Of a stretch of DNA of 43,698 bases, positions 24,084 through 33,190 are shown piece by piece. Each line of letters begins with the position of its first letter. The first letter of the stretch is position 1. The notes beneath the pieces are model-generated. The model was not told the origin of the DNA. It searched no databases and saw only the letters and a list, made by a program, of their open reading frames with translations. The DNA is taken from positions 1-43,698 of the forward strand of contig NZ_JAQIYM010000026.1 in assembly GCF_028823535.1 (NCBI RefSeq), given 5' to 3'. The DNA is from Pseudomonas serbica. GTDB lineage: Bacteria > Pseudomonadota > Gammaproteobacteria > Pseudomonadales > Pseudomonadaceae. A program made the translations under genes and the position numbers.

Positions 24084-25064
24084 ATGACTGCCCATCGAAT
24101 TGGTTTCCTGATTTGGCCCAGCACTAAAGCACTGACGCTTGCGCTGGCTGAGGAGGCCTTGCGCGTTGCCCAGCGTGTGCATCCGGACGTGGTCTATGAA
24201 CTGTCCTTCCTGCAAGCCGAACCGGCGACCGAAAGCGCCTGGCAATTGCCGGGTGAAGCCTGGGCCGGCAAGCTGGAAAACTTCCAGAAACTGTTCCTGC
24301 TCGCCGACGAGCCGCCGACCAGCCTCGCGCCGGCGCTGAGCAGTGCGCTCAAGCAACTGGTGCGTGCCGGCTGCGTGATCGGCGGCTTGTCGGCCGGTGT
24401 TTATCCGCTGGCGCAACTGGGTTTGCTCGACGGTTACCGCGCCGCGGTGCACTGGCGCTGGCAGGATGATTTCGCCGAACGCTTTCCGAAAGTCATCGCC
24501 ACCAGTCATCTGTTCGATTGGGACCGCGATCGCCTGACCGCGTGTGGCGGTATGTCGGTGCTCGACCTGCTGCTGGCGGTGCTGGCCCGCGATCACGGTG
24601 CCGAGCTGGCTGGCGCGGTGTCGGAAGAACTGGTGGTCGAGCGGATTCGCGAGGGCGGCGAGCGCCAGCGTATTCCGTTGCAGAACCGCCTCGGCTCCAG
24701 CCATCCCAAGCTCACCCAGGCAGTGTTGCTGATGGAAGCCAACATCGAAGAGCCGCTGACCACCGACGAAATCGCCCAGCATGTATGCGTGTCCCGTCGG
24801 CAGCTGGAGCGGATCTTCAAGCAATACCTCAACCGCGTGCCGAGCCAGTACTACCTGGAACTGCGCCTGAACAAGGCCCGGCAGATGCTGATGCAGACCA
24901 GCAAGTCGATCATCCAGATCGGCCTGTCCTGCGGTTTCTCCTCCGGCCCGCATTTCTCCAGCGCCTACCGCAATTTCTTCGGCGCCACGCCGCGCGAAGA
25001 TCGCAACCAGCGGCGCAGCAGCAGCCCGTTCGAATTGTCCTCGGTACCCTCCGAGCGCGGCTAA
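24084..25064 (+). CDS. argR: Arginine-responsive AraC-family regulator
   Basis: The 326-residue regulator has an N-terminal class I glutamine amidotransferase-like sensor domain (about 1-195; RIGFLIWPSTKALTLALAEE, GCVIGGLSAGVYPLAQLG) and a C-terminal AraC-type double helix-turn-helix (about 215-310; HVCVSRRQLERIFKQYL, then SIIQIGLSCGFSSGPHFSSA). It is the Pseudomonas ArgR that activates aru and aot and represses arginine synthesis; it is unrelated to the E. coli ArgR repressor. I chose MTAHRIGF (24084) because homology starts there; an ATG 39 nt earlier adds 13 unconserved residues. Matching boxes precede aotJ and aruC. Confidence 0.92.
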   Translation: MTAHRIGFLIWPSTKALTLALAEEALRVAQRVHPDVVYELSFLQAEPATESAWQLPGEAWAGKLENFQKLFLLADEPPTSLAPALSSALKQLVRAGCVIGGLSAGVYPLAQLGLLDGYRAAVHWRWQDDFAERFPKVIATSHLFDWDRDRLTACGGMSVLDLLLAVLARDHGAELAGAVSEELVVERIREGGERQRIPLQNRLGSSHPKLTQAVLLMEANIEEPLTTDEIAQHVCVSRRQLERIFKQYLNRVPSQYYLELRLNKARQMLMQTSKSIIQIGLSCGFSSGPHFSSAYRNFFGATPREDRNQRRSSSPFELSSVPSERG

Positions 25065-25095
25065 CTCCAGCGCCCGTTCATCCTGCGTCATCCCC

Positions 25096-25179
25096 TGTAG
25101 GAGCCGGCTTGCCGGCGAAGGCGTCCTCAGGGGCGGTGCATGGCGCTGGGCCGCCTTCGCTGGCAAGCCAGCTCCTACA
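25096..25179. repeat. REP pair, type TGTAGGAGCCGGC (argR-aruC)
   Basis: TGTAGGAGCCGGCTTGCCGG and CGCTGGCAAGCCAGCTCC, ending in TACA, form an inverted pair almost identical to the one before argR. They share even the inner GAAGGCGTCCTCA sequence, so one probably arose by copying the other. Confidence 0.85.
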
Positions 25180-25220
25180 AGCGCTCGCGACAGTTTAAAC
25201 TGCGCCTTTGCGACCCTATA

Positions 25221-25287
25221 TGTCGCATTGCCGTAAACCCGGGAAAAACCGGGGTTTGCGCTATAAGAAGTTGTCGCTTGGCGGCAA
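25221..25287 (+). promoter_or_regulatory. ArgR operator of the aruCFGDB operon
   Basis: Two perfect half-sites TGTCGC-N8-AA lie at 25221-25236 (TGTCGCATTGCCGTAA) and 25272-25287 (TGTCGCTTGGCGGCAA), in direct orientation. A -10-like TACAAT follows at 25309-25314, with no good -35 at the usual spacing, as expected for an activator-dependent promoter. aruC starts about 50 nt further on. Confidence 0.75.
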
Positions 25288-25366
25288 GGCCGGGCTGAAA
25301 ACTGTCCTTACAATCCTCACCAAGCTCGCCAGTTTCAGGCGAGTGTTTTCTCTTCAGGAGACTCCG

Positions 25367-26587
25367 ATGTCCGTTGAGCACGCTGCGGTACAACGCGCCG
25401 ATTTCGATCAGGTTATGGTTCCCAACTACGCGCCTGCCGCCTTCATTCCCGTGCGTGGCGCCGGTTCCCGCGTCTGGGATCAGTCCGGTCGCGAGCTGAT
25501 CGACTTCGCCGGCGGTATTGCCGTCAACGTATTGGGCCACGCACATCCGGCGCTGGTCGGTGCCTTGACCGAGCAGGCCAACAAGCTGTGGCACGTGTCC
25601 AACGTGTTCACCAATGAGCCGGCCCTGCGCCTGGCCCACAAACTGGTCGATGCCACCTTTGCCGAGCGTGCGTTCTTCTGCAACTCGGGCGCCGAAGCCA
25701 ACGAAGCAGCCTTCAAGCTGGCCCGTCGCGTCGGTTTCGACCGCTTCGGCAGCGAGAAGTACGAAATCATCGCCGCGCTCAACAGCTTCCACGGCCGTAC
25801 CCTGTTCACCGTGAACGTCGGTGGCCAGTCGAAGTACTCCGACGGCTTCGGTCCGAAGATCACCGGTATCACCCACGTGCCGTACAACGATCTGGCCGCG
25901 CTGAAAGCCGCCATTTCCGACAAGACCTGCGCGGTGGTCCTGGAGCCGATCCAGGGTGAGAGCGGCGTGATCCCGGCTGAACTGGAATACCTGCAAGGCG
26001 CCCGCGAACTCTGCACCGCGCACAACGCGCTGCTGATTTTCGACGAAGTGCAAACCGGCATGGGCCGCACCGGCCATCTGTTCGCCTACCAGCATTACGG
26101 CGTGACCCCGGACATCCTGACCAGCGCCAAGAGCCTGGGCGGCGGTTTCCCGATCGCGGCCATGCTGACCACCGAAGACCTGGCCAAGCACCTGGTCGTC
26201 GGCACCCACGGCACCACCTACGGCGGCAACCCGCTGGCATGTGCGGTCGCCGAAGCGGTAATCGACGTGATCAACACCCCTGAAGTGCTGGCCGGCGTCA
26301 ATGCCAAGCACGACAAGTTCAAGGCGCGCCTGGAGCAGATCGGCGAGAAATACGGCCTGTTCACTAAAGTGCGTGGCATGGGCCTGTTGATCGGTTGCGT
26401 CCTGAGCGATGCCTGGAAAGGCAAGGCCAAGGACATCTTCAACGCCGCCGAGCGTGAAGGCCTGATGGTGCTGCAAGCCGGCCCGGACGTGGTGCGTTTC
26501 GCCCCAAGCCTGGTGGTGGAAGATGCGGACATCGACGAAGGCCTGGACCGTTTCGAACGCGCTGCAGCAAAACTGACGCAAGCCTGA
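25367..26587 (+). CDS. aruC: Succinylornithine transaminase
   Basis: The 406-residue class III PLP aminotransferase converts succinylornithine to succinylglutamate semialdehyde and can also use acetylornithine. Seen are the phosphate-binding NSGAEANEAAFKLAR, the cofactor FDEVQTGMGRTGHLF and the Schiff-base lysine in TSAKSLGGGFPIAAM. The start MSVEHAAVQRADFDQ has CAGGAG upstream. It is the first gene of aruCFGDB and also corresponds to astC. A strong hairpin follows, which may raise its level relative to the later genes. Confidence 0.95.
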   Translation: MSVEHAAVQRADFDQVMVPNYAPAAFIPVRGAGSRVWDQSGRELIDFAGGIAVNVLGHAHPALVGALTEQANKLWHVSNVFTNEPALRLAHKLVDATFAERAFFCNSGAEANEAAFKLARRVGFDRFGSEKYEIIAALNSFHGRTLFTVNVGGQSKYSDGFGPKITGITHVPYNDLAALKAAISDKTCAVVLEPIQGESGVIPAELEYLQGARELCTAHNALLIFDEVQTGMGRTGHLFAYQHYGVTPDILTSAKSLGGGFPIAAMLTTEDLAKHLVVGTHGTTYGGNPLACAVAEAVIDVINTPEVLAGVNAKHDKFKARLEQIGEKYGLFTKVRGMGLLIGCVLSDAWKGKAKDIFNAAEREGLMVLQAGPDVVRFAPSLVVEDADIDEGLDRFERAAAKLTQA

Positions 26588-26594
26588 TAGACCC

Positions 26595-26622
26595 TTCGAC
26601 GCCTGGCTTTTCAGGCGTCGAA
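26595..26622 (+). other. Attenuator-like hairpin between aruC and aruF
   Basis: TTCGACGCCTG pairs perfectly with CAGGCGTCGAA around a 6-nt loop, starting 7 nt after the aruC stop. CCCAATTTTT follows, so the U-tract is 5 nt away from the stem. It could work as a partial terminator or as a 3' protecting structure. Confidence 0.65.
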
Positions 26623-26660
26623 CCCAATTTTTATGCCGGACAGTCCTGACGCTCCCCCCT

Positions 26661-26690
26661 GTGTAGGCGCTGGCAAGCCAGCTCCTACAA
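26661..26690. repeat. Single REP unit, type B, in the aru operon
   Basis: GTGTAGGCGCTGGCAAGCCAGCTCCTACAA is one half of the TGTAGGAGC-type pair, with a short palindrome CTGGCAAGCCAG in the middle. Confidence 0.7.
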
Positions 26691-26769
26691 GGGACGTCGC
26701 AGGGCAGCCCAGGTATTTTTTCTCCGTCGACCAATCGGGTCGACCTGTTCTTGATTAAGGAGTGACACC

Positions 26770-27789
26770 ATGCTGGTGATGCGCCCCGCGCAAATGGCTG
26801 ACCTGGGCGAGGTACAGCGTCTGGCTGCGGACAGCCCGATTGGTGTCACTTCCTTGCCGGATGACGTTGAACGCCTGAGCGACAAGATTGCCGCGAGCGA
26901 AGCCTCGTTCGCCGCCGAAGTCAGCTTCAACGGTGAAGAGAGTTATTTTTTCGTGCTCGAAGACACGGCCACCGGCAAGTTGGTGGGCTGTTCGGCGATT
27001 GTGGCCTCGGCGGGTTATTCCGAGCCGTTCTACAGTTTCCGTAATGAAACCTTTGTGCACGCCTCCCGCGAGCTGAAGATTCATAACAAGATTCACGTGC
27101 TCTCGCAGTGCCACGACCTGACCGGCAACAGCTTGCTGACCAGTTTCTACGTACAGCGCGAGCTGGTGGGCTCGCCTTGGGCCGAGCTCAATTCCCGTGG
27201 CCGCTTGCTGTTCGTCGCCAGCCACCCGGAACGCTTCGCCGATTCGGTGGTGACCGAGATCGTCGGTTACAGCGATGAAAATGGCGACTCGCCGTTCTGG
27301 GATGCCATCGGTCGCAACTTCTTCGACCTTAACTACGCCGAGGCCGAACGCCTGTGTGGCCTGAAGAGCCGGACCTTCCTCGCCGAACTGATGCCGCACT
27401 ACCCGATCTACGTGCCGCTGCTGCCGGACTCCGCCCAGGAAGCCATGGGCCAGGTGCACCCTCGGGCACAGATCACCTTCGACATCCTGATGCGCGAAGG
27501 CTTCGAAACCGATCACTACATCGACATCTTCGACGGCGGTCCGACCTTGCATGCCCGTGTCTCGGGGATCCGTTCGATCGCCCAGAGCCGCGTGGTGCCA
27601 GTGAAGATCGGCGAGCCGGTCAAAGGCGTCGGTCGTCAGTACCTGGTGGCCAATGCCCAGTTGCAGGACTACCGCGCGGTCATGCTCGAGCTTGACTACG
27701 CGCCGGGCAAGCCGGTGACCCTGGACCTGGAAACGGCCGAAGCCCTGGGCGTCGGTGAAGGTGCCAGCGTGCGCCTGGTGGCGGTTTAA
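26770..27789 (+). CDS. aruF: Arginine N-succinyltransferase, alpha subunit
   Basis: The 339-residue subunit transfers succinyl from succinyl-CoA to arginine, the first step of the pathway. The fold is GNAT-like; family blocks are FVLEDTATGKLVGCSAIVAS, FVASHPERFADSVVTEIVGY and DIFDGGPTLHARVSGIRSI. AAGGAG lies 7 nt before the ATG. It forms a heteromer with AruG; the two genes are tandem duplicates. Confidence 0.94.
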   Translation: MLVMRPAQMADLGEVQRLAADSPIGVTSLPDDVERLSDKIAASEASFAAEVSFNGEESYFFVLEDTATGKLVGCSAIVASAGYSEPFYSFRNETFVHASRELKIHNKIHVLSQCHDLTGNSLLTSFYVQRELVGSPWAELNSRGRLLFVASHPERFADSVVTEIVGYSDENGDSPFWDAIGRNFFDLNYAEAERLCGLKSRTFLAELMPHYPIYVPLLPDSAQEAMGQVHPRAQITFDILMREGFETDHYIDIFDGGPTLHARVSGIRSIAQSRVVPVKIGEPVKGVGRQYLVANAQLQDYRAVMLELDYAPGKPVTLDLETAEALGVGEGASVRLVAV

Positions 27790-27862
27790 CACCTGCTTAA
27801 AAGAATGCTTAGAAAGCAGCGAGTTTCACGGGTGGCGCAAGCGGCCCGTTTGAGGAGATAGC

Positions 27863-28888
27863 ATGATCGTTCGTCCCGTACGCAGCAGCGATTTACCCGC
27901 TCTGATCGACCTGGCCCGCAGCACCGGCACCGGCCTGACCACCTTGCCGGCCAACGAAGAGCGTCTGGCCCACCGGGTTGGCTGGGCCGAGAAGACCTTT
28001 CGCGGCGAAGCCGGACGGGGCGATGCGGATTACCTGTTCGTGCTCGAAGACGACAACGGCCGCGTGGTGGGTATTTCCGCCATCGCCGGCGCCGTCGGCC
28101 TGCGTGAGCCCTGGTACAACTTCCGTGTCGGTCTGACGGTCAGCGCTTCGCAGGAGCTGAACATCTATCGGGAAATCCCGACCCTCTTCCTGGCCAACGA
28201 CCTGACCGGCAATTCCGAGTTGTGCTCGTTGTTCCTGCACGCCGATTACCGCAGTGGCCTCAACGGTCGCATGCTGTCCAAGGCGCGGATGCTGTTCATC
28301 GCCGAATTCCCGCAACTGTTCGGCAACAAGATCATTGCCGAGATGCGCGGTGTGTCCGACGAAGCCGGGCGGTCGCCATTCTGGGAAAGCCTGGGACGGC
28401 ACTTCTTCAAGATGGAATTCAGCCAGGCGGACTACCTGACCGGCGTAGGCAACAAAGCCTTTATTGCCGAGTTGATGCCGAAGTTTCCGCTGTACACCTG
28501 CTTCCTGTCGCCGGATGCGCGCAACGTGATCGGCCAGGTGCACCCGGACACCGAGCCTGCGTTGTCGATGCTCAAGAGCGAAGGCTTCAGTTACCAGGGC
28601 TACGTCGACATCTTCGACGCCGGCCCGGCCATCGAATGCGAAACCAGCAAGATCCGCGCCGTGCGTGATAGCCAGGCACTGGTGCTGGCCATCGGCACGC
28701 CGGGTGACGACGCCACGCCGTTCATCATTCATAACCGCAAGCGCGAAGACTGCCGCATCACTGCCGCTCCGGCACGTCTTGCCGCCGGCACGCTGGTGGT
28801 CGATCCGCTGACCGCCAAACGTCTTCAACTCAACGCTGGCGATCAAGTGCGCGCCGTGGCGTTGTCCGCTGCTCGGGAGTCGAAATAA
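27863..28888 (+). CDS. aruG: Arginine N-succinyltransferase, beta subunit
   Basis: The 341-residue partner of AruF has the same blocks: FVLEDDNGRVVGISAIAGAV, FIAEFPQLFGNKIIAEMRGV and DIFDAGPAIECETSKIRAV. The N-terminus MIVRPVRSSDLPALIDLA matches single-subunit AstA of enterobacteria. GAGGAG precedes the start. The stop codon overlaps the aruD start by one base (TAATG), giving coupled translation. Confidence 0.94.
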   Translation: MIVRPVRSSDLPALIDLARSTGTGLTTLPANEERLAHRVGWAEKTFRGEAGRGDADYLFVLEDDNGRVVGISAIAGAVGLREPWYNFRVGLTVSASQELNIYREIPTLFLANDLTGNSELCSLFLHADYRSGLNGRMLSKARMLFIAEFPQLFGNKIIAEMRGVSDEAGRSPFWESLGRHFFKMEFSQADYLTGVGNKAFIAELMPKFPLYTCFLSPDARNVIGQVHPDTEPALSMLKSEGFSYQGYVDIFDAGPAIECETSKIRAVRDSQALVLAIGTPGDDATPFIIHNRKREDCRITAAPARLAAGTLVVDPLTAKRLQLNAGDQVRAVALSAARESK

Positions 28889-30354
28889 TGAAGTCGCTAT
28901 ACATTGCAGGTGAATGGCTGGCCGGTCAGGGCGAAGTCTTCGAGTCGCTGAACCCGGTGAGCCAGCAGGTGCTGTGGTCCGGAAACGGTGCCACCGCCGA
29001 TCAGGTCGAGTCGGCCGTGCAGGCTGCGCGCCAGGCGTTCCCGGGCTGGGCCCGGCGCACCCTGGAAGAGCGTATCGCGGTGCTGGAAGCCTTTGCCGCA
29101 GCCCTGAAAAGTCATGCAGACGAACTGGCCCATGCCATCGGCGAGGAAACCGGCAAGCCCCTGTGGGAATCGGCCACCGAAGTCACCAGCATGGTCAACA
29201 AGATTGCGATTTCGGTACAGAGCTACCGCGAGCGCACGGGCGAGAAAAGCGGCCCGCTGGGCGATGCCACTGCGGTGCTGCGCCACAAGCCCCATGGCGT
29301 GGTAGCGGTGTTCGGCCCTTACAATTTCCCGGGGCACTTGCCCAACGGGCATATCGTGCCGGCACTGCTGGCCGGTAACAGCGTGCTGTTCAAACCGAGC
29401 GAACTGACGCCGAAAGTTGCCGAGCTGACGGTCAAGTGCTGGATCGAAGCCGGGTTGCCAGCGGGCGTGCTGAACCTGCTGCAGGGCGCTCGCGAAACCG
29501 GTATCGCCCTGGCGGCGAACCCGGGCATAGACGGCCTGTTCTTCACCGGTTCCAGCCGCACGGGCAATCACCTGCACCAGCAATTTGCCGGTCGCCCGGA
29601 CAAGATCCTGGCGCTGGAGATGGGCGGTAACAACCCGCTGGTGGTGGATCAGGTCGCCGATCTCGATGCCGCGGTGTACACCATCATCCAGTCGGCATTC
29701 ATCTCTGCCGGCCAGCGCTGCACGTGTGCCCGTCGCTTGCTGGTGCCGCAAGGCGCCTGGGGCGACACATTGCTGGCGCGCCTGGTGGCGGTCAGTGCAT
29801 CGATTGAAGTCGGTGCGTTCGATCAGCAACCGGCCCCCTTCATGGGCTCGGTGATTTCCCTCGGCGCGGCGAAAGCGTTGATGGATGCCCAGGAGCATCT
29901 GTTGGCCAACGGTGCGGTGGCGTTGCTGGAAATGACCCAGCCCCAGGCCCAGGCCGCCTTGCTGACCCCAGGCATTCTCGACGTCACGGCGGTCGCTGAT
30001 CGTCCGGACGAAGAGCTGTTCGGCCCGCTGCTGCAAGTGATCCGCTACGCTGATTTTGAGGCGGCGATCGCTGAAGCCAACGACACCGAGTACGGCCTGG
30101 CCGCTGGCCTGCTGTCGGATTCCGAAGCGCGCTACCAGCAGTTCTGGTTGGAAAGCCGCGCCGGCATCGTCAACTGGAACAAGCAACTGACCGGCGCCGC
30201 GAGCAGCGCACCGTTCGGTGGCGTCGGTGCCTCGGGTAACCATCGCGCCAGTGCCTACTACGCGGCGGATTACTGCGCGTACCCGGTGGCGTCGCTGGAA
30301 ACACCGAGCCTGACTTTGCCAGCGGCCCTGACGCCAGGCGTGAAAATGGCGTGA
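28888..30354 (+). CDS. aruD: Succinylglutamate semialdehyde dehydrogenase
   Basis: The 488-residue NAD-dependent aldehyde dehydrogenase oxidises succinylglutamate semialdehyde to succinylglutamate. The catalytic cysteine is in SAGQRCTCARRLL, the catalytic glutamate in LALEMGGNNPLVV and the cofactor loop in FTGSSRTGNHLH. FGPYNFPGHLPNGHIVPALL is the usual substrate/cofactor entrance. The start overlaps aruG by one base. A REP pair separates it from aruB. Confidence 0.95.
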   Translation: MKSLYIAGEWLAGQGEVFESLNPVSQQVLWSGNGATADQVESAVQAARQAFPGWARRTLEERIAVLEAFAAALKSHADELAHAIGEETGKPLWESATEVTSMVNKIAISVQSYRERTGEKSGPLGDATAVLRHKPHGVVAVFGPYNFPGHLPNGHIVPALLAGNSVLFKPSELTPKVAELTVKCWIEAGLPAGVLNLLQGARETGIALAANPGIDGLFFTGSSRTGNHLHQQFAGRPDKILALEMGGNNPLVVDQVADLDAAVYTIIQSAFISAGQRCTCARRLLVPQGAWGDTLLARLVAVSASIEVGAFDQQPAPFMGSVISLGAAKALMDAQEHLLANGAVALLEMTQPQAQAALLTPGILDVTAVADRPDEELFGPLLQVIRYADFEAAIAEANDTEYGLAAGLLSDSEARYQQFWLESRAGIVNWNKQLTGAASSAPFGGVGASGNHRASAYYAADYCAYPVASLETPSLTLPAALTPGVKMA

Positions 30355-30360
30355 TGCCCA

Positions 30361-30425
30361 TTCGCGAGCAAGCCCGCTCCCACATTGGAACGCATTTCCC
30401 TGTGGGAGCGAGCCTGCTCGCGAAG
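30361..30425. repeat. REP pair, type GGGAGCGGGC, between aruD and aruB
   Basis: TTCGCGAGCAAGCCCGCTCC and GTGGGAGCGAGCCTGCTCGC are separated by about 20 nt. Unlike the other REPs of the aru region it belongs to the first sequence type, and it is closely spaced. Confidence 0.8.
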
Positions 30426-30493
30426 GCCACGCCTCGGTCTTACTGAATTGTTACTTGAAGTCTATAACAACAGATTCTCGTGGAGCCTCGCCG

Positions 30494-31840
30494 ATGAAAT
30501 CCTATGAAGTCAATTTTGACGGTCTAGTGGGGCCGACCCATAACTACGGCGGCCTGTCCTACGGCAACGTCGCGTCCCAGAGCAACAGCCAGCAGTCTTC
30601 GAATCCGAAGGAAGCGGCGCTGCAAGGCCTGGCGAAAATGAAAGCGTTGATGGACATGGGCTTTCAGCAAGGCGTTCTAGCCCCGCAGGAGCGCCCGGAC
30701 GTGGCTGCCTTGCGCCGCCTGGGTTTCAGTGGCACCGACGCGCAAGTGATCGAACGTGCCGCCAAGGAAGCCATGCCATTGCTCGTCGCCAGTTGCTCGG
30801 CATCGAGCATGTGGGTAGCCAACGCCGCCACCGTCAGCCCCAGTGCTGATACCGCGGATGGCCGCGTGCACTTCACCGCCGCGAACCTCAACTGCAAGTA
30901 TCACCGCAGCATCGAGCATCCGACCACCAGCCGCGTGCTGGGCGCCATGTTCGCCGACCAGAAGCACTTCGCCCACCACGCCGCATTGCCGGCCGTGGCG
31001 CAGTTCGGTGACGAAGGCGCGGCCAACCACACCCGTTTCTGCCGTGAGTACGGCGAAGCCGGCGTCGAATTCTTTGTGTTCGGCCGCAGTGCCTTCGACA
31101 CCCGCTACCCGGCTCCGCAGAAGTACCCGGCGCGCCAGACCCTCGAAGCATCCCAGGCGGTTGCTCGCCTGCACGGCCTGAGCGATGACGGCGTGGTCTA
31201 CGGCCAGCAAAACCCGTCGGTGATCGACCAGGGCGTGTTCCACAATGACGTGATCGCCGTGGGCAATGGCGAAGTGCTGTTCTATCACGAGGACGCTTTC
31301 CTCGAGACCGACAAGATGCTCGCCGAATTGCAGGGCAAACTCGCCAAGGTCGGTGGGAAATTTCAGTCGGTGTGCGTTCCGCGTTCCGCGGTCACCGTCG
31401 AAGACGCGGTTCGCTCCTACCTGTTCAATAGCCAGCTGCTGTCGCGTCCTGACGGCTCCATGCTGTTGATCGTGCCGGAAGAATGCCGTGGCAACGAGCG
31501 CGTATGGCAATACCTGCAGGGTTTGACCAGCTCCGGCGGCCTGATCCGCGAAGTGAAAGTCTTCGATCTCAAGCAGAGCATGCAGAATGGCGGTGGCCCT
31601 GCTTGCCTGAGGTTGCGTGTCGCACTCAACGAAACCGAACTGGCGGCGGTCAACCCAGGGGTTATCATGACGGCACCGTTGTACGGCACTCTGACCGAAT
31701 GGGTCGAGAAGCACTACCGCGACCGCATGACCGAAAACGATCTGGCGGACCCGCAATTGCTGCTTGAGTGCCGGACGGCACTGGATGAACTGACGCAAAT
31801 CCTTAAACTGGGCGCGGTTTATCCATTCCAGATCAATTGA
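30494..31840 (+). CDS. aruB: N-succinylarginine dihydrolase
   Basis: The 448-residue enzyme removes two ammonia molecules and CO2 from succinylarginine, giving succinylornithine. It has the amidinotransferase-type beta/alpha propeller. The start MKSYEVNFDGLVGPTHNYGG is strongly conserved. The catalytic cysteine is in MQNGGGPACLRLRVALNE and a catalytic histidine region in VFHNDVIAVGNGEVLFYHED. Thirteen in-frame codons upstream are rejected because the family begins at MKSYEVNFDG. Confidence 0.95.
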   Translation: MKSYEVNFDGLVGPTHNYGGLSYGNVASQSNSQQSSNPKEAALQGLAKMKALMDMGFQQGVLAPQERPDVAALRRLGFSGTDAQVIERAAKEAMPLLVASCSASSMWVANAATVSPSADTADGRVHFTAANLNCKYHRSIEHPTTSRVLGAMFADQKHFAHHAALPAVAQFGDEGAANHTRFCREYGEAGVEFFVFGRSAFDTRYPAPQKYPARQTLEASQAVARLHGLSDDGVVYGQQNPSVIDQGVFHNDVIAVGNGEVLFYHEDAFLETDKMLAELQGKLAKVGGKFQSVCVPRSAVTVEDAVRSYLFNSQLLSRPDGSMLLIVPEECRGNERVWQYLQGLTSSGGLIREVKVFDLKQSMQNGGGPACLRLRVALNETELAAVNPGVIMTAPLYGTLTEWVEKHYRDRMTENDLADPQLLLECRTALDELTQILKLGAVYPFQIN

Positions 31841-31865
31841 AAGTCTCAAACGAGAGCGTAAAGAC

Positions 31866-32156
31866 ATGAGCGATACCCTGCAGCTGATCCTTGAAGACAC
31901 CGACGGCACGCAACTGGAAACGTCCTGCACCCGCGTCGCGGTCATGTGGCAAGGCAAAGAGCTGTGGATCCAGCAGGATGGCCGTGGCCAGTTGCTGATC
32001 GGCGTGGACGTCGAAGAAGGTGACGCCGAATACGCCAACCTGCTGTTGCGCCCATTGGCGACTAATCTGGTAAGTCTGCAACTGGAGATGGAACCGGCTG
32101 ACCTGGGCGACGACGAGGAACACGTTCACGGCCCGGATTGCAATCACGACCATTAA
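31866..32156 (+). CDS. Small acidic protein with metal-binding-like tail (PA0900-type, labelled topoisomerase II)
   Basis: The 96-residue protein is found between aruB and aruE in Pseudomonas. Databases tend to call it topoisomerase II, but nothing in it resembles a topoisomerase. It is acidic, predicted to be mostly beta-strand (LQLILEDTDGTQLETSC, VMWQGKELWIQQDGRGQLLI), and ends in EEHVHGPDCNHDH, a cluster of His, Cys and Asp that could bind Zn or Ni. It is co-directional and 25 nt after aruB, so it is probably co-expressed. The function is unknown. Confidence 0.8.
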   Translation: MSDTLQLILEDTDGTQLETSCTRVAVMWQGKELWIQQDGRGQLLIGVDVEEGDAEYANLLLRPLATNLVSLQLEMEPADLGDDEEHVHGPDCNHDH

Positions 32157-32167
32157 GGAAACCGCCT

Positions 32168-33178
32168 ATGCTCGCCCTCGGCAAACTGCTTGAACTGACC
32201 CTCGCCGGCCGCGAACCGGCGGAGAAGACTCAACTGACTGTCGAAGGCGTGCGCATGCGCTGGTTGAGCGAAGGTGCGCTGGAAGTCCGGCCACCTGAAG
32301 CGCGCGACAACGGCCTGGACCTGCTGCTGTCAGCGGGGATCCATGGCAACGAAACAGCGCCGATCGAGTTGCTCGATCGCCTGTTGCACGACATCGCCCG
32401 CGGCGACCTGAAGCCGCGCGCCCGTATTCTGTTCCTGTTCGGCAACCCCGACGCGATTCGCAAAGGCGAGCGTTTTGTCGAGCAGGACGTCAATCGGCTG
32501 TTCAACGGCCGTCACGAACAAAGCAGTGGCTGCGAAGCCCTGCGCGCCTGTGAACTGGAACGCCTGGCGGCCAGTTTCTTCAGCCTGCCGGATCGCCAGC
32601 GACTGCACTACGACCTGCACACGGCGATTCGTGGTTCGAAAATCGAACAGTTCGCCTTGTACCCCTGGAAGGAAGATCGCCAGCATTCGCGGCAGGAACT
32701 GGCCCGTCTGCGCGCCGCCGGCATGGAAGCGGTGCTGTTGCAGAACAAGCCGTCCATCGTCTTCAGTTCCTATACCTACGACAAGCTCGGCGCCGAGGCC
32801 TTCACCCTCGAACTGGGCAAGGCGCGGCCGTTCGGGCAGAACGACGGGGTGAACGTCTCCCGCCTGGAAACCCGTCTCAAGCAGATCATCGAAGGCACCG
32901 AGCCCGAGTTGGCTGAAGAGGCACTGGACGGTTTGCAGCTGTTCAGCGTGGCACGGGAAATCATCAAGCACAGCGACAGCTTCCGCCTGAACCTGCCAGT
33001 GGACATCGAGAACTTTTCAGAGCTGGAAGTGGGTTACCTGCTGGCGGAAGACATCGCCAATACCCGCTGGATCATCGAGGAGGAGGGCGCCCGGATCATC
33101 TTCCCGAACCCCAAGGTGAAGAATGGTCTGCGGGCCGGCATCCTGATCGTGCCGACCACCGACGAAAACCTCGCCTGA
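32168..33178 (+). CDS. aruE: Succinylglutamate desuccinylase
   Basis: The 336-residue zinc hydrolase splits succinylglutamate into glutamate and succinate, the last step of the pathway. The zinc motif is GIHGNETAPIELLD (HxxE) with the third ligand in YDLHTAIRGSK. It starts 11 nt after the small acidic gene; the preferred ATG is the one of MLALGKLLELTLAG. It corresponds to astE, and the length is normal. Confidence 0.94.
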   Translation: MLALGKLLELTLAGREPAEKTQLTVEGVRMRWLSEGALEVRPPEARDNGLDLLLSAGIHGNETAPIELLDRLLHDIARGDLKPRARILFLFGNPDAIRKGERFVEQDVNRLFNGRHEQSSGCEALRACELERLAASFFSLPDRQRLHYDLHTAIRGSKIEQFALYPWKEDRQHSRQELARLRAAGMEAVLLQNKPSIVFSSYTYDKLGAEAFTLELGKARPFGQNDGVNVSRLETRLKQIIEGTEPELAEEALDGLQLFSVAREIIKHSDSFRLNLPVDIENFSELEVGYLLAEDIANTRWIIEEEGARIIFPNPKVKNGLRAGILIVPTTDENLA

Positions 33179-33190
33179 CACTACCCCCTT

